From assembly GCF_003074055.1 (NCBI RefSeq), contig NZ_CP029043.1, positions 682,001 to 746,000 on the forward strand: a stretch of 64,000 bases of DNA, written 5' to 3'. Shown here in pieces: positions 53,646 to 63,927 of the stretch; position 1 is the first letter of the stretch, and each line of letters begins with the position of its first letter. The notes under the pieces were generated by a model that was not told the DNA's origin, searched no databases, and worked only from the letters and a program-made list of their open reading frames with translations. The translations under genes and the position numbers were made by a program. Origin of the DNA: Streptomyces nigra (GTDB lineage Bacteria; Actinomycetota; Actinomycetes; Streptomycetales; Streptomycetaceae).

Positions 53646-54238
53646 GGTTCACGCACGAGCGAGGCCACGTGGGCGGTGACCGTGTCGAGGATGCCGGTCC
53701 AGGCGGCGTCGTCGCCGAGGACGAGGTAGTTGAGGGTGAGGCCGTCGGTCATGGCGGCCAGATAGCGGGCGAGGACCGGGACGGGGACCCGCAGGCGCAG
53801 GCCCATCGTGGCGCTGAGCTGGTCGATCAGGTCGGTGTAGACGGCGGCGTACAGCTCGTACTGGTGCCGGGCCAGATGCTCGAAGCCGGGCTGGCGCAGG
53901 GCGTACTGGGTCAGCTCGTAGGTGAGCATGTGCTCGTCCGGGTGGGCGCGGACGTGGTCCCAGTACGCCTGGAAGCCCGCGCGGACGGTGTCCTCGAGGG
54001 TCGTCCGGGGGCGCAGGGCCTCCTTCACCACGCCCGCGTAGTGGTCGGTGATGGTGGTGATGACGGACTCGATCAGCTCCTGCTTGGAGTCGAAGCAGTA
54101 GTGGAACACGCTCAGCGAGACATCCGCCTCGGCGGCGATGGACCGGGTCGTCGTCCGGGGGACGCCGTCCCGGGCCATCGCTCTGATCGCCGCCTCGGTG
54201 AGCTGTCGCCGCCGTTCGGCGGACGGCAGTCGTGCCAT
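53642..54238 (-). CDS. TetR family transcriptional regulator
   Basis: 198 residues. N-terminal DNA-binding domain: RRRQLTEAAIRAMARDGVPR, then TTTRSIAAEADVSLSVFHYC with the conserved F-H-Y recognition helix. The ligand-binding part is diverged, as usual. The gene runs toward the acyltransferase gene and is preceded, 20 bp upstream, by the end of the amidohydrolase-discoidin gene. A link to either is possible but not shown. Confidence 0.9.
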   Translation of the reverse strand: MARLPSAERRRQLTEAAIRAMARDGVPRTTTRSIAAEADVSLSVFHYCFDSKQELIESVITTITDHYAGVVKEALRPRTTLEDTVRAGFQAYWDHVRAHPDEHMLTYELTQYALRQPGFEHLARHQYELYAAVYTDLIDQLSATMGLRLRVPVPVLARYLAAMTDGLTLNYLVLGDDAAWTGILDTVTAHVASLVREP

Positions 54239-54257
54239 GGAGCCCCTCTCGTGGGTG

Positions 54258-56366
54258 TCAGCTGCTGTGGACGCCCAGCTCGTGGAGGGAGTAGCCCCAG
54301 TCGGTGCCCCGGTCCAGGCCCTGGACGCGCACATAGCGGGCCGGGGTGCCGGTGAATCTGGCCGTGTCCAGGCCGCCGTCGCCGGCCGAGGTGGACCAGG
54401 CGGTCCGCCAGGTGGTGCCGTCGGTGGACAGGTCGATCCGGTACGCCCTGCCGTAGGCGCGCTCCCAGTCGAGGGTGACCCTGCCGACCAGGTGGGTGGC
54501 GCCGAGGTCGACCGTGAGCCACTGGTCGTCGCTCCAGTCGCTGGCCCAGCGGGTGCTCTGGTCGCCGTCGACGGCCCGGCCGGGCTGGTAGCCGGTGAAC
54601 AGGCTCCACTCGGAGGAGCTGGCCGTCGCCGCGGCTCCGCGCGCGAGGTTCGTGCCGGCCGCGTGGCGCTCGGAGGCGGCCCAGGTGTCGAGGTAGGACT
54701 CGGCGCCCCGGAACAGGTCGTCCACGGTGTCCTGGCCGCCGACGCGCCGGATGTCCTCGATCCAGTCCGGCACGAGGCCGTAGTGGGAGGCACCGTCGGT
54801 GTTGATGTCCCAGGTGCGCTCGCCGGTGGTCTGGCGGTCGAGGACGGAGCCGCCGTCGACGCTGCGGAAGGGGTAGGTGACCTTGTTCGGGGCGTCGGCG
54901 CCGCGCGGGGCCGGCCAGCCGCCGACGCCGTTCATGTCGGTGCCGTAGCCGTAGCCGACGCCGTACTTGTCGCGCAGCGCCTCGGTGCGCTTCGCCTCCG
55001 CGACGAAGTGCTCCGAGCCGTTCATGTACTGGGCGGTGAAGCCGCCGAGGCCGTAGACGCGCTCGGTCCACTCGCGGTCCATCCAGCTGTGCGAGGACAG
55101 GACGCCGGCGTAGGACGCGGACTCGAAGATGTCGAGGACGCGGCCGGTGGCCTTGACGCTCATATGGTCGACCTCGAGCATCATCTTGCGTTTCATCATG
55201 CCCCGGACGGCGTATTCGCCGAGCGAGGTGAGCCCGCGGACGTTGCACTGGGCGTCGCCGCTGTACGAGGGCACGTCGGTGCCGGCCGGGAGCTTCTTCT
55301 CGGCCTCGGCGGCCGTGGCGTTGCCGATCGGGTTGTCGTGCTGCGGGCCGGTGCACTTCTCGGTCTTCCAGAAGGTGCCGGTGGACAGGAACTGGCCGAC
55401 GTTGATGGCGGTGCCGAGGGTGCCGGAGTCGAAGCGGACGCCGCACAGGGCGTTGTCGAACTTGTGGCACAGGAACATGCTGCGCACGCCCAGCGCGTGG
55501 AGTTCGTCGAGGCCCTTGTCGATGTCCTCCCTGCTGCACTGGGCGATGTCGAGGATCTGCTTGCAGCCGAAGGGCTCGGAGGTCTCGACGCCGAGGACGA
55601 CGGCCAGCTTGCCCTGCTGGATGACCTGGCGGGCCTGCGCGCTGTCGGTGACGATCCGGAACCAGCCCTTTCCGGGGCCGCCGTACATCCGGTCGATGTA
55701 GGCCTGGAGGTCGTACGTCAGCTTGGCCTGGAGCCGGATGGACGTCATCTCGTCGCAGGAGCGGTCCTTGAAGAAGTACACGGAGCAGATCACGCCGTTG
55801 GTGACGAGATCGTTGACCAGGACGCGCTGGCCGCCGCGCCAGGCCCGCTCGATCCAGGCGTAGTAGTTCTGCTGGTGGGTCAGCGAGTCGTGGGCGGGCC
55901 AGTCCTTGAAGGTGGGCCAGCCGACCGGGTCGTGCCGGCCGTCGCCGCCCTTGGTGATGAAGTCGAAGACGGCGAGCGAACCGTCGGGGTAGTGCTCGGG
56001 GCAGTCCTTCAGGGCGTCCGCCACGCCCTTGTCGGAGAAGGGCTTGCCGCAGATCAGGCGCCCGCCGAAGGCCTCGTTGGAGAAGATGTGGTCGTGGGCG
56101 TCGACGAAGCCGCGCACCTCGCCGCGGGCGTCGGTGCCGGTGAAGGGCTCGCCGGTCACCCCGATGCCGGAGTCCGGTGCGGGCCGGGCCGTGGGCGTCC
56201 ACCAGTCGGATCCGGCCGAGGCGCTCGGGGCGGGGCCGAGCGCCAGGGACAGCACGAGCAGGAGGAGCGACACCACGGTGACGTTCTTGCGTCTGCGGTA
56301 CGGGCGTCCGGCACTGGTCACGGCCCACGTCCCTCGGTCGGCGACGGTGCGAGGCCGTGTTGTCAT
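54258..56366 (-). CDS. secreted amidohydrolase-type protein with C-terminal discoidin domain
   Basis: 702 residues. A long basic N terminus with RRRK leads into a hydrophobic segment ending ALGPAPSASA, a probable Sec or Tat signal. The catalytic part resembles metal-dependent amidohydrolases or M19-like dipeptidases: VDAHDHIFSNEAFGG, MLEVDHMSVKATGRVLDIFE and VLSSHSWMD give candidate His/Asp ligands. The last 140 residues form an F5/8-type carbohydrate-binding domain (SLFTGYQPGRAVDGDQSTRW). It may attack extracellular glycans or peptides. The ATG at 56366 has a close-spaced GAGG box; a TTG four codons earlier is possible. Confidence 0.78.
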   Translation of the reverse strand: MTTRPRTVADRGTWAVTSAGRPYRRRKNVTVVSLLLLVLSLALGPAPSASAGSDWWTPTARPAPDSGIGVTGEPFTGTDARGEVRGFVDAHDHIFSNEAFGGRLICGKPFSDKGVADALKDCPEHYPDGSLAVFDFITKGGDGRHDPVGWPTFKDWPAHDSLTHQQNYYAWIERAWRGGQRVLVNDLVTNGVICSVYFFKDRSCDEMTSIRLQAKLTYDLQAYIDRMYGGPGKGWFRIVTDSAQARQVIQQGKLAVVLGVETSEPFGCKQILDIAQCSREDIDKGLDELHALGVRSMFLCHKFDNALCGVRFDSGTLGTAINVGQFLSTGTFWKTEKCTGPQHDNPIGNATAAEAEKKLPAGTDVPSYSGDAQCNVRGLTSLGEYAVRGMMKRKMMLEVDHMSVKATGRVLDIFESASYAGVLSSHSWMDREWTERVYGLGGFTAQYMNGSEHFVAEAKRTEALRDKYGVGYGYGTDMNGVGGWPAPRGADAPNKVTYPFRSVDGGSVLDRQTTGERTWDINTDGASHYGLVPDWIEDIRRVGGQDTVDDLFRGAESYLDTWAASERHAAGTNLARGAAATASSSEWSLFTGYQPGRAVDGDQSTRWASDWSDDQWLTVDLGATHLVGRVTLDWERAYGRAYRIDLSTDGTTWRTAWSTSAGDGGLDTARFTGTPARYVRVQGLDRGTDWGYSLHELGVHSS

Positions 56367-56456
56367 GACCTCGCTCAATGTGCGACGAGGATCGCGAGTA
56401 CCGCCGAACGAGTCAATAGTCCGGGACGGATGACCTACTGACGGGATGTGGGGCGC

Positions 56457-57233
56457 TCACTCCGGGTGACTGACGCGGATCTTGGACTGCCCGTGCGGGA
56501 GCCGCTCCCAGTCCGCCATGAAACGGGCCCGCAGCCCGTGCTTCTCGGCCAGCGCCAGCAGCGTCTCGGTGCGGTAGTAGAAGTCCTCCCGCAGGACCTG
56601 GTGCTCCTCCCTCTCTGTTCGATCGAACGTGAAGTCGAACCAGCCGCCGGGTGTCAGCACTCGTCCCACATGGGCCAGGCACTGGTCGATGACGGGCAGC
56701 GGCGAATGCGAGAAGACGCTGTGGGCGTGCACCACGTCGAAGTGGGCGTCGGGCAGGAACGCCAGACTGAGGTCGCGCACGGGGGTGAGGGTGGGCAGCC
56801 GGTCCTGCAGGCCCATCTGCACGACGGTGTCCTGGGCGGCGAACAGGATGTCGGGCGAGATGTCGATGCCGTAGTAGTGGCCGGGCTCCAGATGGCGGAT
56901 GAACCGCCAGCCGGCGCGCAGATTGCCGCAGCCGATCTCCAGCATCCGGTGCTCGGGGCGCAGACCATGCCCGACCAGATAGTCGAACTGCATCGCGCCG
57001 AGCGCCAGCCACCGCTCGCGGTTCGCGCTGCCGACGGCCGCGTCCGGGTCGGCGCGGGTGTCGGAGCGCATCACGGCGCGGTAGTAGGAGACGTGGTCCC
57101 GGTGGCGGCGGCGCAGCCACAGGTCCCGGGCCGTGCGGGCCAGGTGGCGGGGGACGCGCTCGGGGTGGTGCAGGGCGTAGCGCAGACGGTGGCCGAGGGC
57201 GGCGCGGTTGGTGGTGAGGTTCTTGGCCGGCAT
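56457..57233 (-). CDS. class I SAM-dependent methyltransferase
   Basis: 258 residues. The SAM-binding motif is MLEIGCGNLRAGWRF, followed by GIDISPDILFAAQD and VLTPGGWFDFTF. The N terminus is basic and has no signal peptide. The substrate is unknown; small methyltransferases of this type act on metabolites or glycans. The ATG at 57233 is preceded by AGGAAGG at 10 bases. It is divergent from the GH5-type gene across 213 bp. Confidence 0.8.
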   Translation of the reverse strand: MPAKNLTTNRAALGHRLRYALHHPERVPRHLARTARDLWLRRRHRDHVSYYRAVMRSDTRADPDAAVGSANRERWLALGAMQFDYLVGHGLRPEHRMLEIGCGNLRAGWRFIRHLEPGHYYGIDISPDILFAAQDTVVQMGLQDRLPTLTPVRDLSLAFLPDAHFDVVHAHSVFSHSPLPVIDQCLAHVGRVLTPGGWFDFTFDRTEREEHQVLREDFYYRTETLLALAEKHGLRARFMADWERLPHGQSKIRVSHPE

Positions 57234-57446
57234 GGGGTTCGTGCCTTCCTGGGGACGCGTTACCACCGAGGATGCGCACAGCGGCGGCCACGCGCCACAG
57301 GGACGGCGCCGGGGGCCGCCGGGGGAAGCCCTCCGGGGGGTGTGCTCGCGGCGTGAACTCCTAGGTGTCGTACGGCCGTTGGTGCATTACCGTGGTGGGC
57401 GTCGATCGTCGTGACACAGTCATGACAATAGGGCGGGAGGGTGGCC

Positions 57447-59375
57447 GTGCGTGCTTCCTTGGTGAGGGCGGCCCTGGCCGCCGCGCTCCTCGTGGCTCCG
57501 ATGACCTCGCTCCCCCACGCCCAGGCGGCCACGCCGCCCGCCGCCGGGGTGCCCGCGTCCTCCCCGGCGCCCGTGGCGGAGGGCTGGACGCCGCCGCTGA
57601 GCACCCGGGGCCGCTGGATCGTCGACGCGGACGGCGACCGGTTCAAGCTGCGCTCCGGCAACTGGCACGGCGCCAGCGGCACATGGAACGGCTCCGGCGA
57701 CACGGAGGACGACGCGAACCACCACGCGGGCGAGAACTCCGGCCGGATCCCGCTCGGCCTCGACCGCGCCCCGATGGCCGAGATCATCGCGGGCTTCCAG
57801 GAGATCGGCATCAACAGCGTCCGGCTGCCCTTCTCCAACGAGATGGTCCACGACACCCGCCCCGTGACGGACGACGCCGTCGCCGCCAACCCGGCCCTGC
57901 GCGGCAGGACACCGCTCCAGGTGTACGACGCGGTGGTGCGCGCCCTCACCGGCGCGGGGCTCGCGGTCATCCTCAACAACCACACCAACACGACCCGGTG
58001 GTGCTGCGGCGTCGACGGCAACGAGCGCTGGAACGCGAGCCGTTCGATCGCCGAGTGGGAGGAGGACTGGCTGTTCATGGCCCGCCGGTACCGGGACAAC
58101 CCCCGAGTGGTCGGCGCCGACCTCTACAACGAGGTGCGCCGCTCGGTGTGGGACGACCCCAACTGGGGCCTCGGCGACGACCACGACTGGTTCGCCGCGT
58201 CCCAGCGCGTCGGCGACCGCATCCTCCTGGAGGCCGACCCGGACCTGCTCATCGTGGTCGAGGGCATCAACTGGACCGGCATCCCCGTCGACGGCCTTCC
58301 GCACGAACGCCCCACCCTGGAGCCCGCCCGCCAGCTCTCCCACACCCTCGTCGACTCCGGCAAGCTCGTGTACTCGGCCCACTTCTACGACTACACGGGC
58401 CCCCGGCACAGCGGCGCCACCGGCCTCGGCGAGACCAGCGACCCCCGCTACCGCGATCTGAGCCCGGACGAACTGGTCGCCGTGCTGAACCGGCAGGCGT
58501 TCTTCGTCGCCGCCGAGCAGGACCGGCAGTTCACCGCTCCCGTCTGGATCAGCGAGTTCGGCGTCGGCGGGCGCGCCGAGACCGCCGCGAGGCCGCGCGC
58601 CTGGTTCGAGAACTTCGTCGACCATCTCGTGCGCACCGACGCCGACTTCGCCTTCTGGCCGCTCGTCGGCTGGCACGAGAACCGCGGCGGCAACGGCTGG
58701 GCCCTGCTGCACTGGGACGCCGCCGGACACCGGATGGGCGTGTACGACGGTGACGACTGGCGCGCCCCGGCGTGGCGGCGGCTCGTCGAGGCACCCGGCC
58801 GCACCGGACCGGTACCCCGGGCCGCCGAGTGGTCCCAGCTCAGCCCCGACCACCGCGACTTCGTGGCGTCACGCCGGATGCGGGAGCTCCCCGACTTCGA
58901 CTCCGGCGCCCGCAAGGCCGTCTGCCCCGACGGTCAGCGGTTGCTCGGGCTCGCGCACACCGGGAACCGCGGACTGTGCTCGGACGTGACCGCCGCAGAC
59001 CTGGGCGGCCCGGCCCTCGGGCACGAGGTGGTCCGCGACGAGCGGCACGTCCGCCCCGGCGGCGACTGGGCGTCCGGGTACACCAAACTCCAGTGCGCCG
59101 ACGGGCAGTTCCTCGCCGGGTACAGCGTGCGCGGGGCGGCGGTCTCGGCTGCCCTGTGCGTCACCGCGCGACCCGGCACGCTGGGCACCGGCGGCCGTAC
59201 GGTCTGGTTCGACCGGGGGGACGCGCGCGGGACGGCGCCCAAGGGCGGCGACTTCGCGTACGGCCGGTACAAGGGGCAGTGCGGTGACGGCGAGTACGCG
59301 GCCGGGATCGCGTACACCGGCCGGATCGGCTCGGCCCGGACCCCGGACGCGCTGTACTGCCGTCCGCTCGCCTAG
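57447..59375 (+). CDS. secreted glycoside hydrolase family 5-type cellulase-like protein
   Basis: 642 residues. A signal peptide ([20 protein letters not shown]) precedes a TIM-barrel of the GH5 type: [24 protein letters not shown], the acid/base Glu in [13 protein letters not shown] and the nucleophile Glu in [10 protein letters not shown]. After residue about 470 comes a Cys-containing C-terminal domain with repeated blocks such as [13 protein letters not shown] and [12 protein letters not shown], not recognised. The GTG at 57447 is chosen because GGAGG lies 6 bases upstream. It acts outside the cell on beta-linked glycans. The stop shares CTAG with lpdA. Confidence 0.84.
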   Translation: MRASLVRAALAAALLVAPMTSLPHAQAATPPAAGVPASSPAPVAEGWTPPLSTRGRWIVDADGDRFKLRSGNWHGASGTWNGSGDTEDDANHHAGENSGRIPLGLDRAPMAEIIAGFQEIGINSVRLPFSNEMVHDTRPVTDDAVAANPALRGRTPLQVYDAVVRALTGAGLAVILNNHTNTTRWCCGVDGNERWNASRSIAEWEEDWLFMARRYRDNPRVVGADLYNEVRRSVWDDPNWGLGDDHDWFAASQRVGDRILLEADPDLLIVVEGINWTGIPVDGLPHERPTLEPARQLSHTLVDSGKLVYSAHFYDYTGPRHSGATGLGETSDPRYRDLSPDELVAVLNRQAFFVAAEQDRQFTAPVWISEFGVGGRAETAARPRAWFENFVDHLVRTDADFAFWPLVGWHENRGGNGWALLHWDAAGHRMGVYDGDDWRAPAWRRLVEAPGRTGPVPRAAEWSQLSPDHRDFVASRRMRELPDFDSGARKAVCPDGQRLLGLAHTGNRGLCSDVTAADLGGPALGHEVVRDERHVRPGGDWASGYTKLQCADGQFLAGYSVRGAAVSAALCVTARPGTLGTGGRTVWFDRGDARGTAPKGGDFAYGRYKGQCGDGEYAAGIAYTGRIGSARTPDALYCRPLA

Positions 59376-60784
59376 AGGTTGATCATGTGGCCGGAGAGGC
59401 CGTGGATCGCTTCCTGGAGGGCCTCGCCGAGGGTCGGGTGGGCGTGGACGTTGCGGGCGACCTCGTGGACGGTGAGGTCCCACTGCTGGGCCAGGGTCAG
59501 CTCGGGCAGCAGCTCGGTGACGTCCGGGCCGATGAGGTGGCCGCCGAGGAGTTCGCCGTACTTGGCGTCGCTGATCAGCTTGACGAAGCCGGTCGCGTCG
59601 CCGAGGCCGTGCGCCTTGGCGTTGGCGGTGAACGGGAACTTCGCCACCTTCACGTCGTAGCCCTGCTCACGGGCCTGTGCCTCGGTCCAGCCGAAGCTGG
59701 CGATCTGGGGCTGGCAGTAGGTGGCGCGCGCGATCATCGTGTAGTCGAGCTCCATCGTCTCCGCGTCGGCGATGGTCTCGGCGGCGATGACGCCCATCGC
59801 CTCGGCGGCGTGCGCGAGCATCAGCTTCGCCGTCACGTCCCCGATGGCGAAGAGGTGCGGGACGGACGTACGGCAGCGGCCGTCGACGTCGATGGCGCCG
59901 CGCTCGGTGACCCGTACACCGGTGTTCTCCAGGCCGTAGCCGCCGATGTTGGGGGCGAAGCCGATGGCCTGGAGCACCTTGTCGGCCTCCAGGACCTGCT
60001 GGGCGCCGTCCTTGCCGGTGACGGTCACGCGCACCTGCTCGCCGGACTCGTCGACGGCGTCGACCCGGGTGGAGGTGAGCACGTCGATGCCCAGCCGGCG
60101 GTACTGCTTGGCGAGTTCGGCGGAGACCTCGGCGTCCTCCAGCGGGGCCATCCGGTCGAGGAACTCGACGATGGTGACCTTCACACCGTAGTTGTGCAGC
60201 ACATAGGCGAACTCCACACCGATCGCGCCGGCGCCGGCGATGACGATGGACCGGGGCAGCTCGTCGGTGAGGATCTGCTCCTCGTAGGTCACGACGCGGT
60301 CGGTGCGCCGGGTGCCGGGCAGCAGCTTGGGCGTGGCCCCGGTGGCGATGACGCAGTGGTCGAAGCGGACGGTGCGGGTGGTGCCGTCGGAGCCCGCCAC
60401 CTGGAGGGTGTGCGGGTCGAGGAAGGTGCCGCGGCCGTCGATCTCCGTGATCTTGTTCTTCTTCATCAGGTAGTGGACGCCCTTGACCCGGCCGTCGGCG
60501 ACCTTGCGGCTGCGCCGGAACGCCTCGCCGTAGTCGAAGGTGATCTGCCCCTCCGCCTGGATGCCGAACGTCTTCGCCTCACGGGTGACGATGTGCGCGA
60601 GTTCGGCGTTGCGCAGCAGCGCCTTGGTGGGGATGCAGCCCACGTTCAGGCAGACGCCGCCCCAGTACTTCTCCTCCACGACCGCGACGCGCTTGCCCAG
60701 CTGCGCGGCGCGGACGGCGGCCACGTAGCCGCCCGGTCCGGCGCCGAGGACCACGACGTCGAAGCGCTCGTCCTGCTCGACCAT
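59372..60784 (-). CDS. lpdA: dihydrolipoyl dehydrogenase
   Basis: 470 residues. E3 component of 2-oxoacid dehydrogenase complexes. Seen: FAD motif [16 protein letters not shown], the redox-active disulfide [13 protein letters not shown], the NAD motif [24 protein letters not shown] and the interface motif [13 protein letters not shown] with the active-site His and Glu. All are intact. The ATG at 60784 has an AGGAGGG box. No E1 or E2 gene is adjacent, so it is probably shared by several complexes. Confidence 0.95.
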   Translation of the reverse strand: MVEQDERFDVVVLGAGPGGYVAAVRAAQLGKRVAVVEEKYWGGVCLNVGCIPTKALLRNAELAHIVTREAKTFGIQAEGQITFDYGEAFRRSRKVADGRVKGVHYLMKKNKITEIDGRGTFLDPHTLQVAGSDGTTRTVRFDHCVIATGATPKLLPGTRRTDRVVTYEEQILTDELPRSIVIAGAGAIGVEFAYVLHNYGVKVTIVEFLDRMAPLEDAEVSAELAKQYRRLGIDVLTSTRVDAVDESGEQVRVTVTGKDGAQQVLEADKVLQAIGFAPNIGGYGLENTGVRVTERGAIDVDGRCRTSVPHLFAIGDVTAKLMLAHAAEAMGVIAAETIADAETMELDYTMIARATYCQPQIASFGWTEAQAREQGYDVKVAKFPFTANAKAHGLGDATGFVKLISDAKYGELLGGHLIGPDVTELLPELTLAQQWDLTVHEVARNVHAHPTLGEALQEAIHGLSGHMINL

Positions 60785-60932
60785 GGGGAGTTCCCTCCTG
60801 AGTGCCACAACCTGCTTCTGCGGTGCCGGGCGCGCCGGGGCGGCGGCCGACTCCTTCCAGCATGGACGCAGACGCAGGGTTTCGCGGCGTCACCGGAGCG
60901 TGACGGTGATCTCAGGAGGGTGGGGGCGGGGG

Positions 60933-61793
60933 TCAGCCGAGGCAGAGCAGGTTCAGCACGCAGAGCTGTGCGGGCGAGGTGTTGTCCTGCGGCCCCTGGG
61001 GGTTGTCGGGCGCCGGGGTGGCGCCGGTGCCCGTGTCGTCCGAGGGGGCCGGCTCCGCCGACTGCTGCTGTCCGCCGGCCTGGGTGCCGCCGCCACCGGT
61101 GCCCGGGGTCGTGGCGGCGGGCGGCGGAGTGGACTGCTGGGTCCGGGGCGCCTGCGAAGCGGCCGTGGTGGAACTGGAGGGGGCGTCCGGGCGGGTGACC
61201 CGACGGGTGGTGTGCGAGGAGGACACGGGCTCGCGCGCCACATCGGTGGCCGACGGCTTCGGGGACGAGGTGTCGCCGCGCGGGGCCTCGGAGCCGTCGG
61301 GGGCACTCTGCGCCGGGCCGCTGGGCTCGATGTGCCGCTGCCGGGACAGCTCGGTGTGCGGCTGTTCCGGCGCGGTGGCGGCCTGGGCGCGGTCGCCGGA
61401 CTGGCGGTCCAGGGAGGTGAGGGTGAGGCCGCCGCCGACGAGGGCGACGGCGGTGGCGACCACGGCTCGGCGCTGGTTCTTCTTCCAGCGGGCCCGCTGG
61501 CGTCGCCGGGCCGCCCGGCCCTGGGGCGCGCCGGTCACGCCCTCGGCGCCCTCCACGTCCTCGGGCAGGTCGGAGGGGTCGTCGTCGAGGGCCGCCGCGT
61601 GCGCGGCCCCGTCGTGGAAGGAGGCGTCGAACCAGGGGCCGGGGTCCGGCTGCCTCCCGGTCGCGGCCGGGCCCGGTGTCGCGGGCCGGGCGGGACCCGC
61701 CACGGAGGGAGCGATGTCCGGGGCGTAGGCGCCGCACCCGGGGCACACGAGCGCCCCGTTGAGGTGCCGGCGGCACGAGGAGCAGTAGTCCAT
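60933..61793 (-). CDS. SCO2400-type zinc-ribbon membrane protein
   Basis: 286 residues. It opens with a double-Cys zinc ribbon (CSSCRRHLNGALVCPGCG), the N terminus of what I recall as the SCO2400 family. A basic segment (RRRQRARWKKNQRR) precedes a single membrane helix (about 110-125), and a Ser/Thr/Pro/Gly-rich extracytoplasmic tail follows, ending CVLNLLCLG. The layout suggests a zinc-ribbon signal coupled to an exported tail. Function is unknown. It is 148 bp upstream of lpdA on the same strand. Confidence 0.75.
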   Translation of the reverse strand: MDYCSSCRRHLNGALVCPGCGAYAPDIAPSVAGPARPATPGPAATGRQPDPGPWFDASFHDGAAHAAALDDDPSDLPEDVEGAEGVTGAPQGRAARRRQRARWKKNQRRAVVATAVALVGGGLTLTSLDRQSGDRAQAATAPEQPHTELSRQRHIEPSGPAQSAPDGSEAPRGDTSSPKPSATDVAREPVSSSHTTRRVTRPDAPSSSTTAASQAPRTQQSTPPPAATTPGTGGGGTQAGGQQQSAEPAPSDDTGTGATPAPDNPQGPQDNTSPAQLCVLNLLCLG

Positions 61794-61977
61794 CGGTGGT
61801 CTTCCTGGGTTGACTGCGCCATCGGGCCTGCTCGGCCGCGGCCTGGTCGTGTCCGTGCCGGAGGCCGGACGGCCAGAACGCTAACGAGACCATGGACGGG
61901 CTGTGTGCAGCCTGAGTGATACTCCTGCGCAGATCCGGCGGGAAGTGTGGGGGCGCCGGGGTCCGGCCCGGGGCCCG

Positions 61978-63456
61978 TCAGTCGACGGGCCAGGTGTGCG
62001 CGGCCGCGTTGAGATGCATGTAGTCCATGTACGACCTGGTCATCCGGCGCAGAGCCTCCCGCCGGTCGGTGGACGAGCCCTTCTCCAGCTGGTGCACGGT
62101 CTCCGCCTGCCACAGGGCGCCGTTGCGCCCGGTGACGCACCGCTGCTCGATGATGCCCAGCAGCGGTTCCCGCCACGCCGTGTCCATCCCGGCCAGCTCC
62201 AGGCCCCTGTGGGCCAGCGGCAGCAGCCGCCGCAGGACGAGTTCGGTGACGGGGACCTCGCCCACGCCCGGCCAGTACAGACGGGCGTCGATGCCGTCGC
62301 GGGCGGCGGTGTGCAGGTTCTCCTCGGCCGCCGCGAACGACATCCGCGACCAGACGGGCCGGTCCTCGTCGACCAGGGCGCGGGTGAGGCCGTAGTAGAA
62401 GGCGCCGTTGGCGATGGTGTCGGAGACGGTGGGGCCCGCGGGCAGGACGCGGTTCTCGATGCGCAGATGCGGTCCGCTGTCGGTGACGGCGTAGACGGGC
62501 CGGTTCCAGCGGTAGATGGTGCCGTTGTGCAAGGTCAGCTCGCCCAGTTCGGGGACCCGGCCGTCTTCGTGCAGCAGGCGCGGATCCTCGTCGTCGCACA
62601 GTGGCAGCAGCGCCGGGAAGTAGCGCACGTTCTCCTCGAACAGGTCGAAGACGCTGGTGATCCAGCGTTCGCCGAACCACACCCGCGGCCGTACGCCCTG
62701 CGCCTTGATCTCCACCGGACGGGTGTCCGTGGCCTGCTCGAACAGCGGGATACGGGTCTCCCGCCACAGTTCACGGCCGAAGAGGTACGGGGAGTTCGCG
62801 GCCAGGGCGATCTGCACCCCGGCGATGGCCTGGGCGGCGTTCCAGTAGTCCGCGAACTCCCTCGGCGAGACCTGGAGGTGGAACTGCGTGCTGGTGCAGG
62901 CGGCCTCCGGGGTGATCGTGTCCGCGTACGTGGACAGGCGCTCCTCGCCGTCCACGACGATCCGCAGGTCCTCGCCGCGGGCCGCGAAGATCTGCTCGTT
63001 GAGCAGCCGGTAGCGCGGGTCGCCGGACAGCGCGGCCTCGCCGACGTCGTCCTCGCCGAGGGTCGGCAGAATGCCGATCATGATCAGATGGGCGCCGACG
63101 GCCGAGGCGCGGTCCTCGGCGTGGTTGAGGGCGTCGCGGATCGCCTGCTCCCAGGCGCCTGGGCCGCCGGTCGTCAGCTCCCGGGGCGGGATGTTGATCT
63201 CGAGGTTGAAGCGGCCCAGCTCGCTGTCCCAGGCGGGGTCGGCGATGGCCTGGAGGACCTCGGTGTTCCGCATCGCCGGCAGTCCGTCGTCGTCGACGAG
63301 GTTGAGTTCGATCTCGAGCCCGACGCGCGGGCGCTCGCTCTCGAACGTCGACTCGCGCAGCATCTGCGCCAGCACGTCGAGACAGGTGTGCATCTTCTCC
63401 CGGTAGCGGCGGCGGTCCTCGCGCGTGAACACCCGGGCCGGCACATCGCGTCCCAT
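61978..63456 (-). CDS. glutamate-cysteine ligase family protein
   Basis: 492 residues. The N-terminal half carries the ATP-grasp-like GCS motifs: RVGLEIELNLVDDDGLPAM with the Glu ligands, LGRFNLEINIPPRELT, and CTSTQFHLQVSPREFADYWN. The enzyme group joins glutamate to an amine, as in glutathione, mycothiol-related or ergothioneine (EgtA) chemistry; this member is of the long actinomycete type and its second substrate is unclear. The ATG at 63456 has a GGAGG box 5 bases upstream. The MbtH gene is 134 bp upstream, also on the minus strand. Confidence 0.82.
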   Translation of the reverse strand: MGRDVPARVFTREDRRRYREKMHTCLDVLAQMLRESTFESERPRVGLEIELNLVDDDGLPAMRNTEVLQAIADPAWDSELGRFNLEINIPPRELTTGGPGAWEQAIRDALNHAEDRASAVGAHLIMIGILPTLGEDDVGEAALSGDPRYRLLNEQIFAARGEDLRIVVDGEERLSTYADTITPEAACTSTQFHLQVSPREFADYWNAAQAIAGVQIALAANSPYLFGRELWRETRIPLFEQATDTRPVEIKAQGVRPRVWFGERWITSVFDLFEENVRYFPALLPLCDDEDPRLLHEDGRVPELGELTLHNGTIYRWNRPVYAVTDSGPHLRIENRVLPAGPTVSDTIANGAFYYGLTRALVDEDRPVWSRMSFAAAEENLHTAARDGIDARLYWPGVGEVPVTELVLRRLLPLAHRGLELAGMDTAWREPLLGIIEQRCVTGRNGALWQAETVHQLEKGSSTDRREALRRMTRSYMDYMHLNAAAHTWPVD

Positions 63457-63590
63457 GGGGCCCTCCCGAGTTCCCTCGGCGGTCACCTTTCCGGTCCCAG
63501 AGTCCCACCTCGGAGGCGACCCGGACAGCCGACGACGTGGAAGCCGCCCTGCAGAGGACCCGGAGCCCTTTTGTGCCGCCGAGGAACAAA

Positions 63591-63800
63591 CTAATCCTGG
63601 ACCCGCGCGAGGGACCGGGGCCGCAGATCGGTCCAGTGCGTGTCGACGTAGTCCAGGCACGCCCGCCGGGAGTCCTCCCCGAACACGGCCGCCCACCCTC
63701 CGGGCACCTCGGCGAAGGACGGCCACAGCGAGTGCTGGCCCTCGTCGTTCACCAGGACCAGGAAGCGGCCCTCGTCGTCGTCGAAGGGGTTGGTGCTCAT
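63591..63800 (-). CDS. MbtH family protein
   Basis: 69 residues. It has the full MbtH pattern: [20 protein letters not shown], then [13 protein letters not shown], and [11 protein letters not shown]. MbtH proteins bind and activate adenylation domains of nonribosomal peptide synthetases. The ATG at 63800 matches the usual start; upstream frame is not coding. It is divergent from a gene whose promoter carries an iron box, so an iron-repressed siderophore synthetase is the likely partner. Confidence 0.93.
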   Translation of the reverse strand: MSTNPFDDDEGRFLVLVNDEGQHSLWPSFAEVPGGWAAVFGEDSRRACLDYVDTHWTDLRPRSLARVQD

Positions 63801-63849
63801 GCTCGGCGCCTCCTCGGATCCCGACCGGACCACTGACAGACCGTCAACC

Positions 63850-63868
63850 TTAGGTTAGCCTTGCCTAA
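63850..63868. promoter_or_regulatory. iron box (DmdR/IdeR-type operator)
   Basis: TTAGGTTAGCCTTGCCTAA matches 16 of 19 positions of the consensus TTAGGTTAGGCTAACCTAA bound by DmdR1/IdeR with iron. It is midway between the MbtH start (63800, minus) and the right-edge gene (63928, plus), so it can control both. A possible plus promoter overlapping it is TTAGCC (63855-63860), 18 bp, TAGTGT. Confidence 0.85.
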
Positions 63869-63927
63869 TTGGCGAGCCTAGTGTGTCCCTCCCCGTCCCA
63901 CAAGGTCCCCTGGATCGAAGGAGACGT

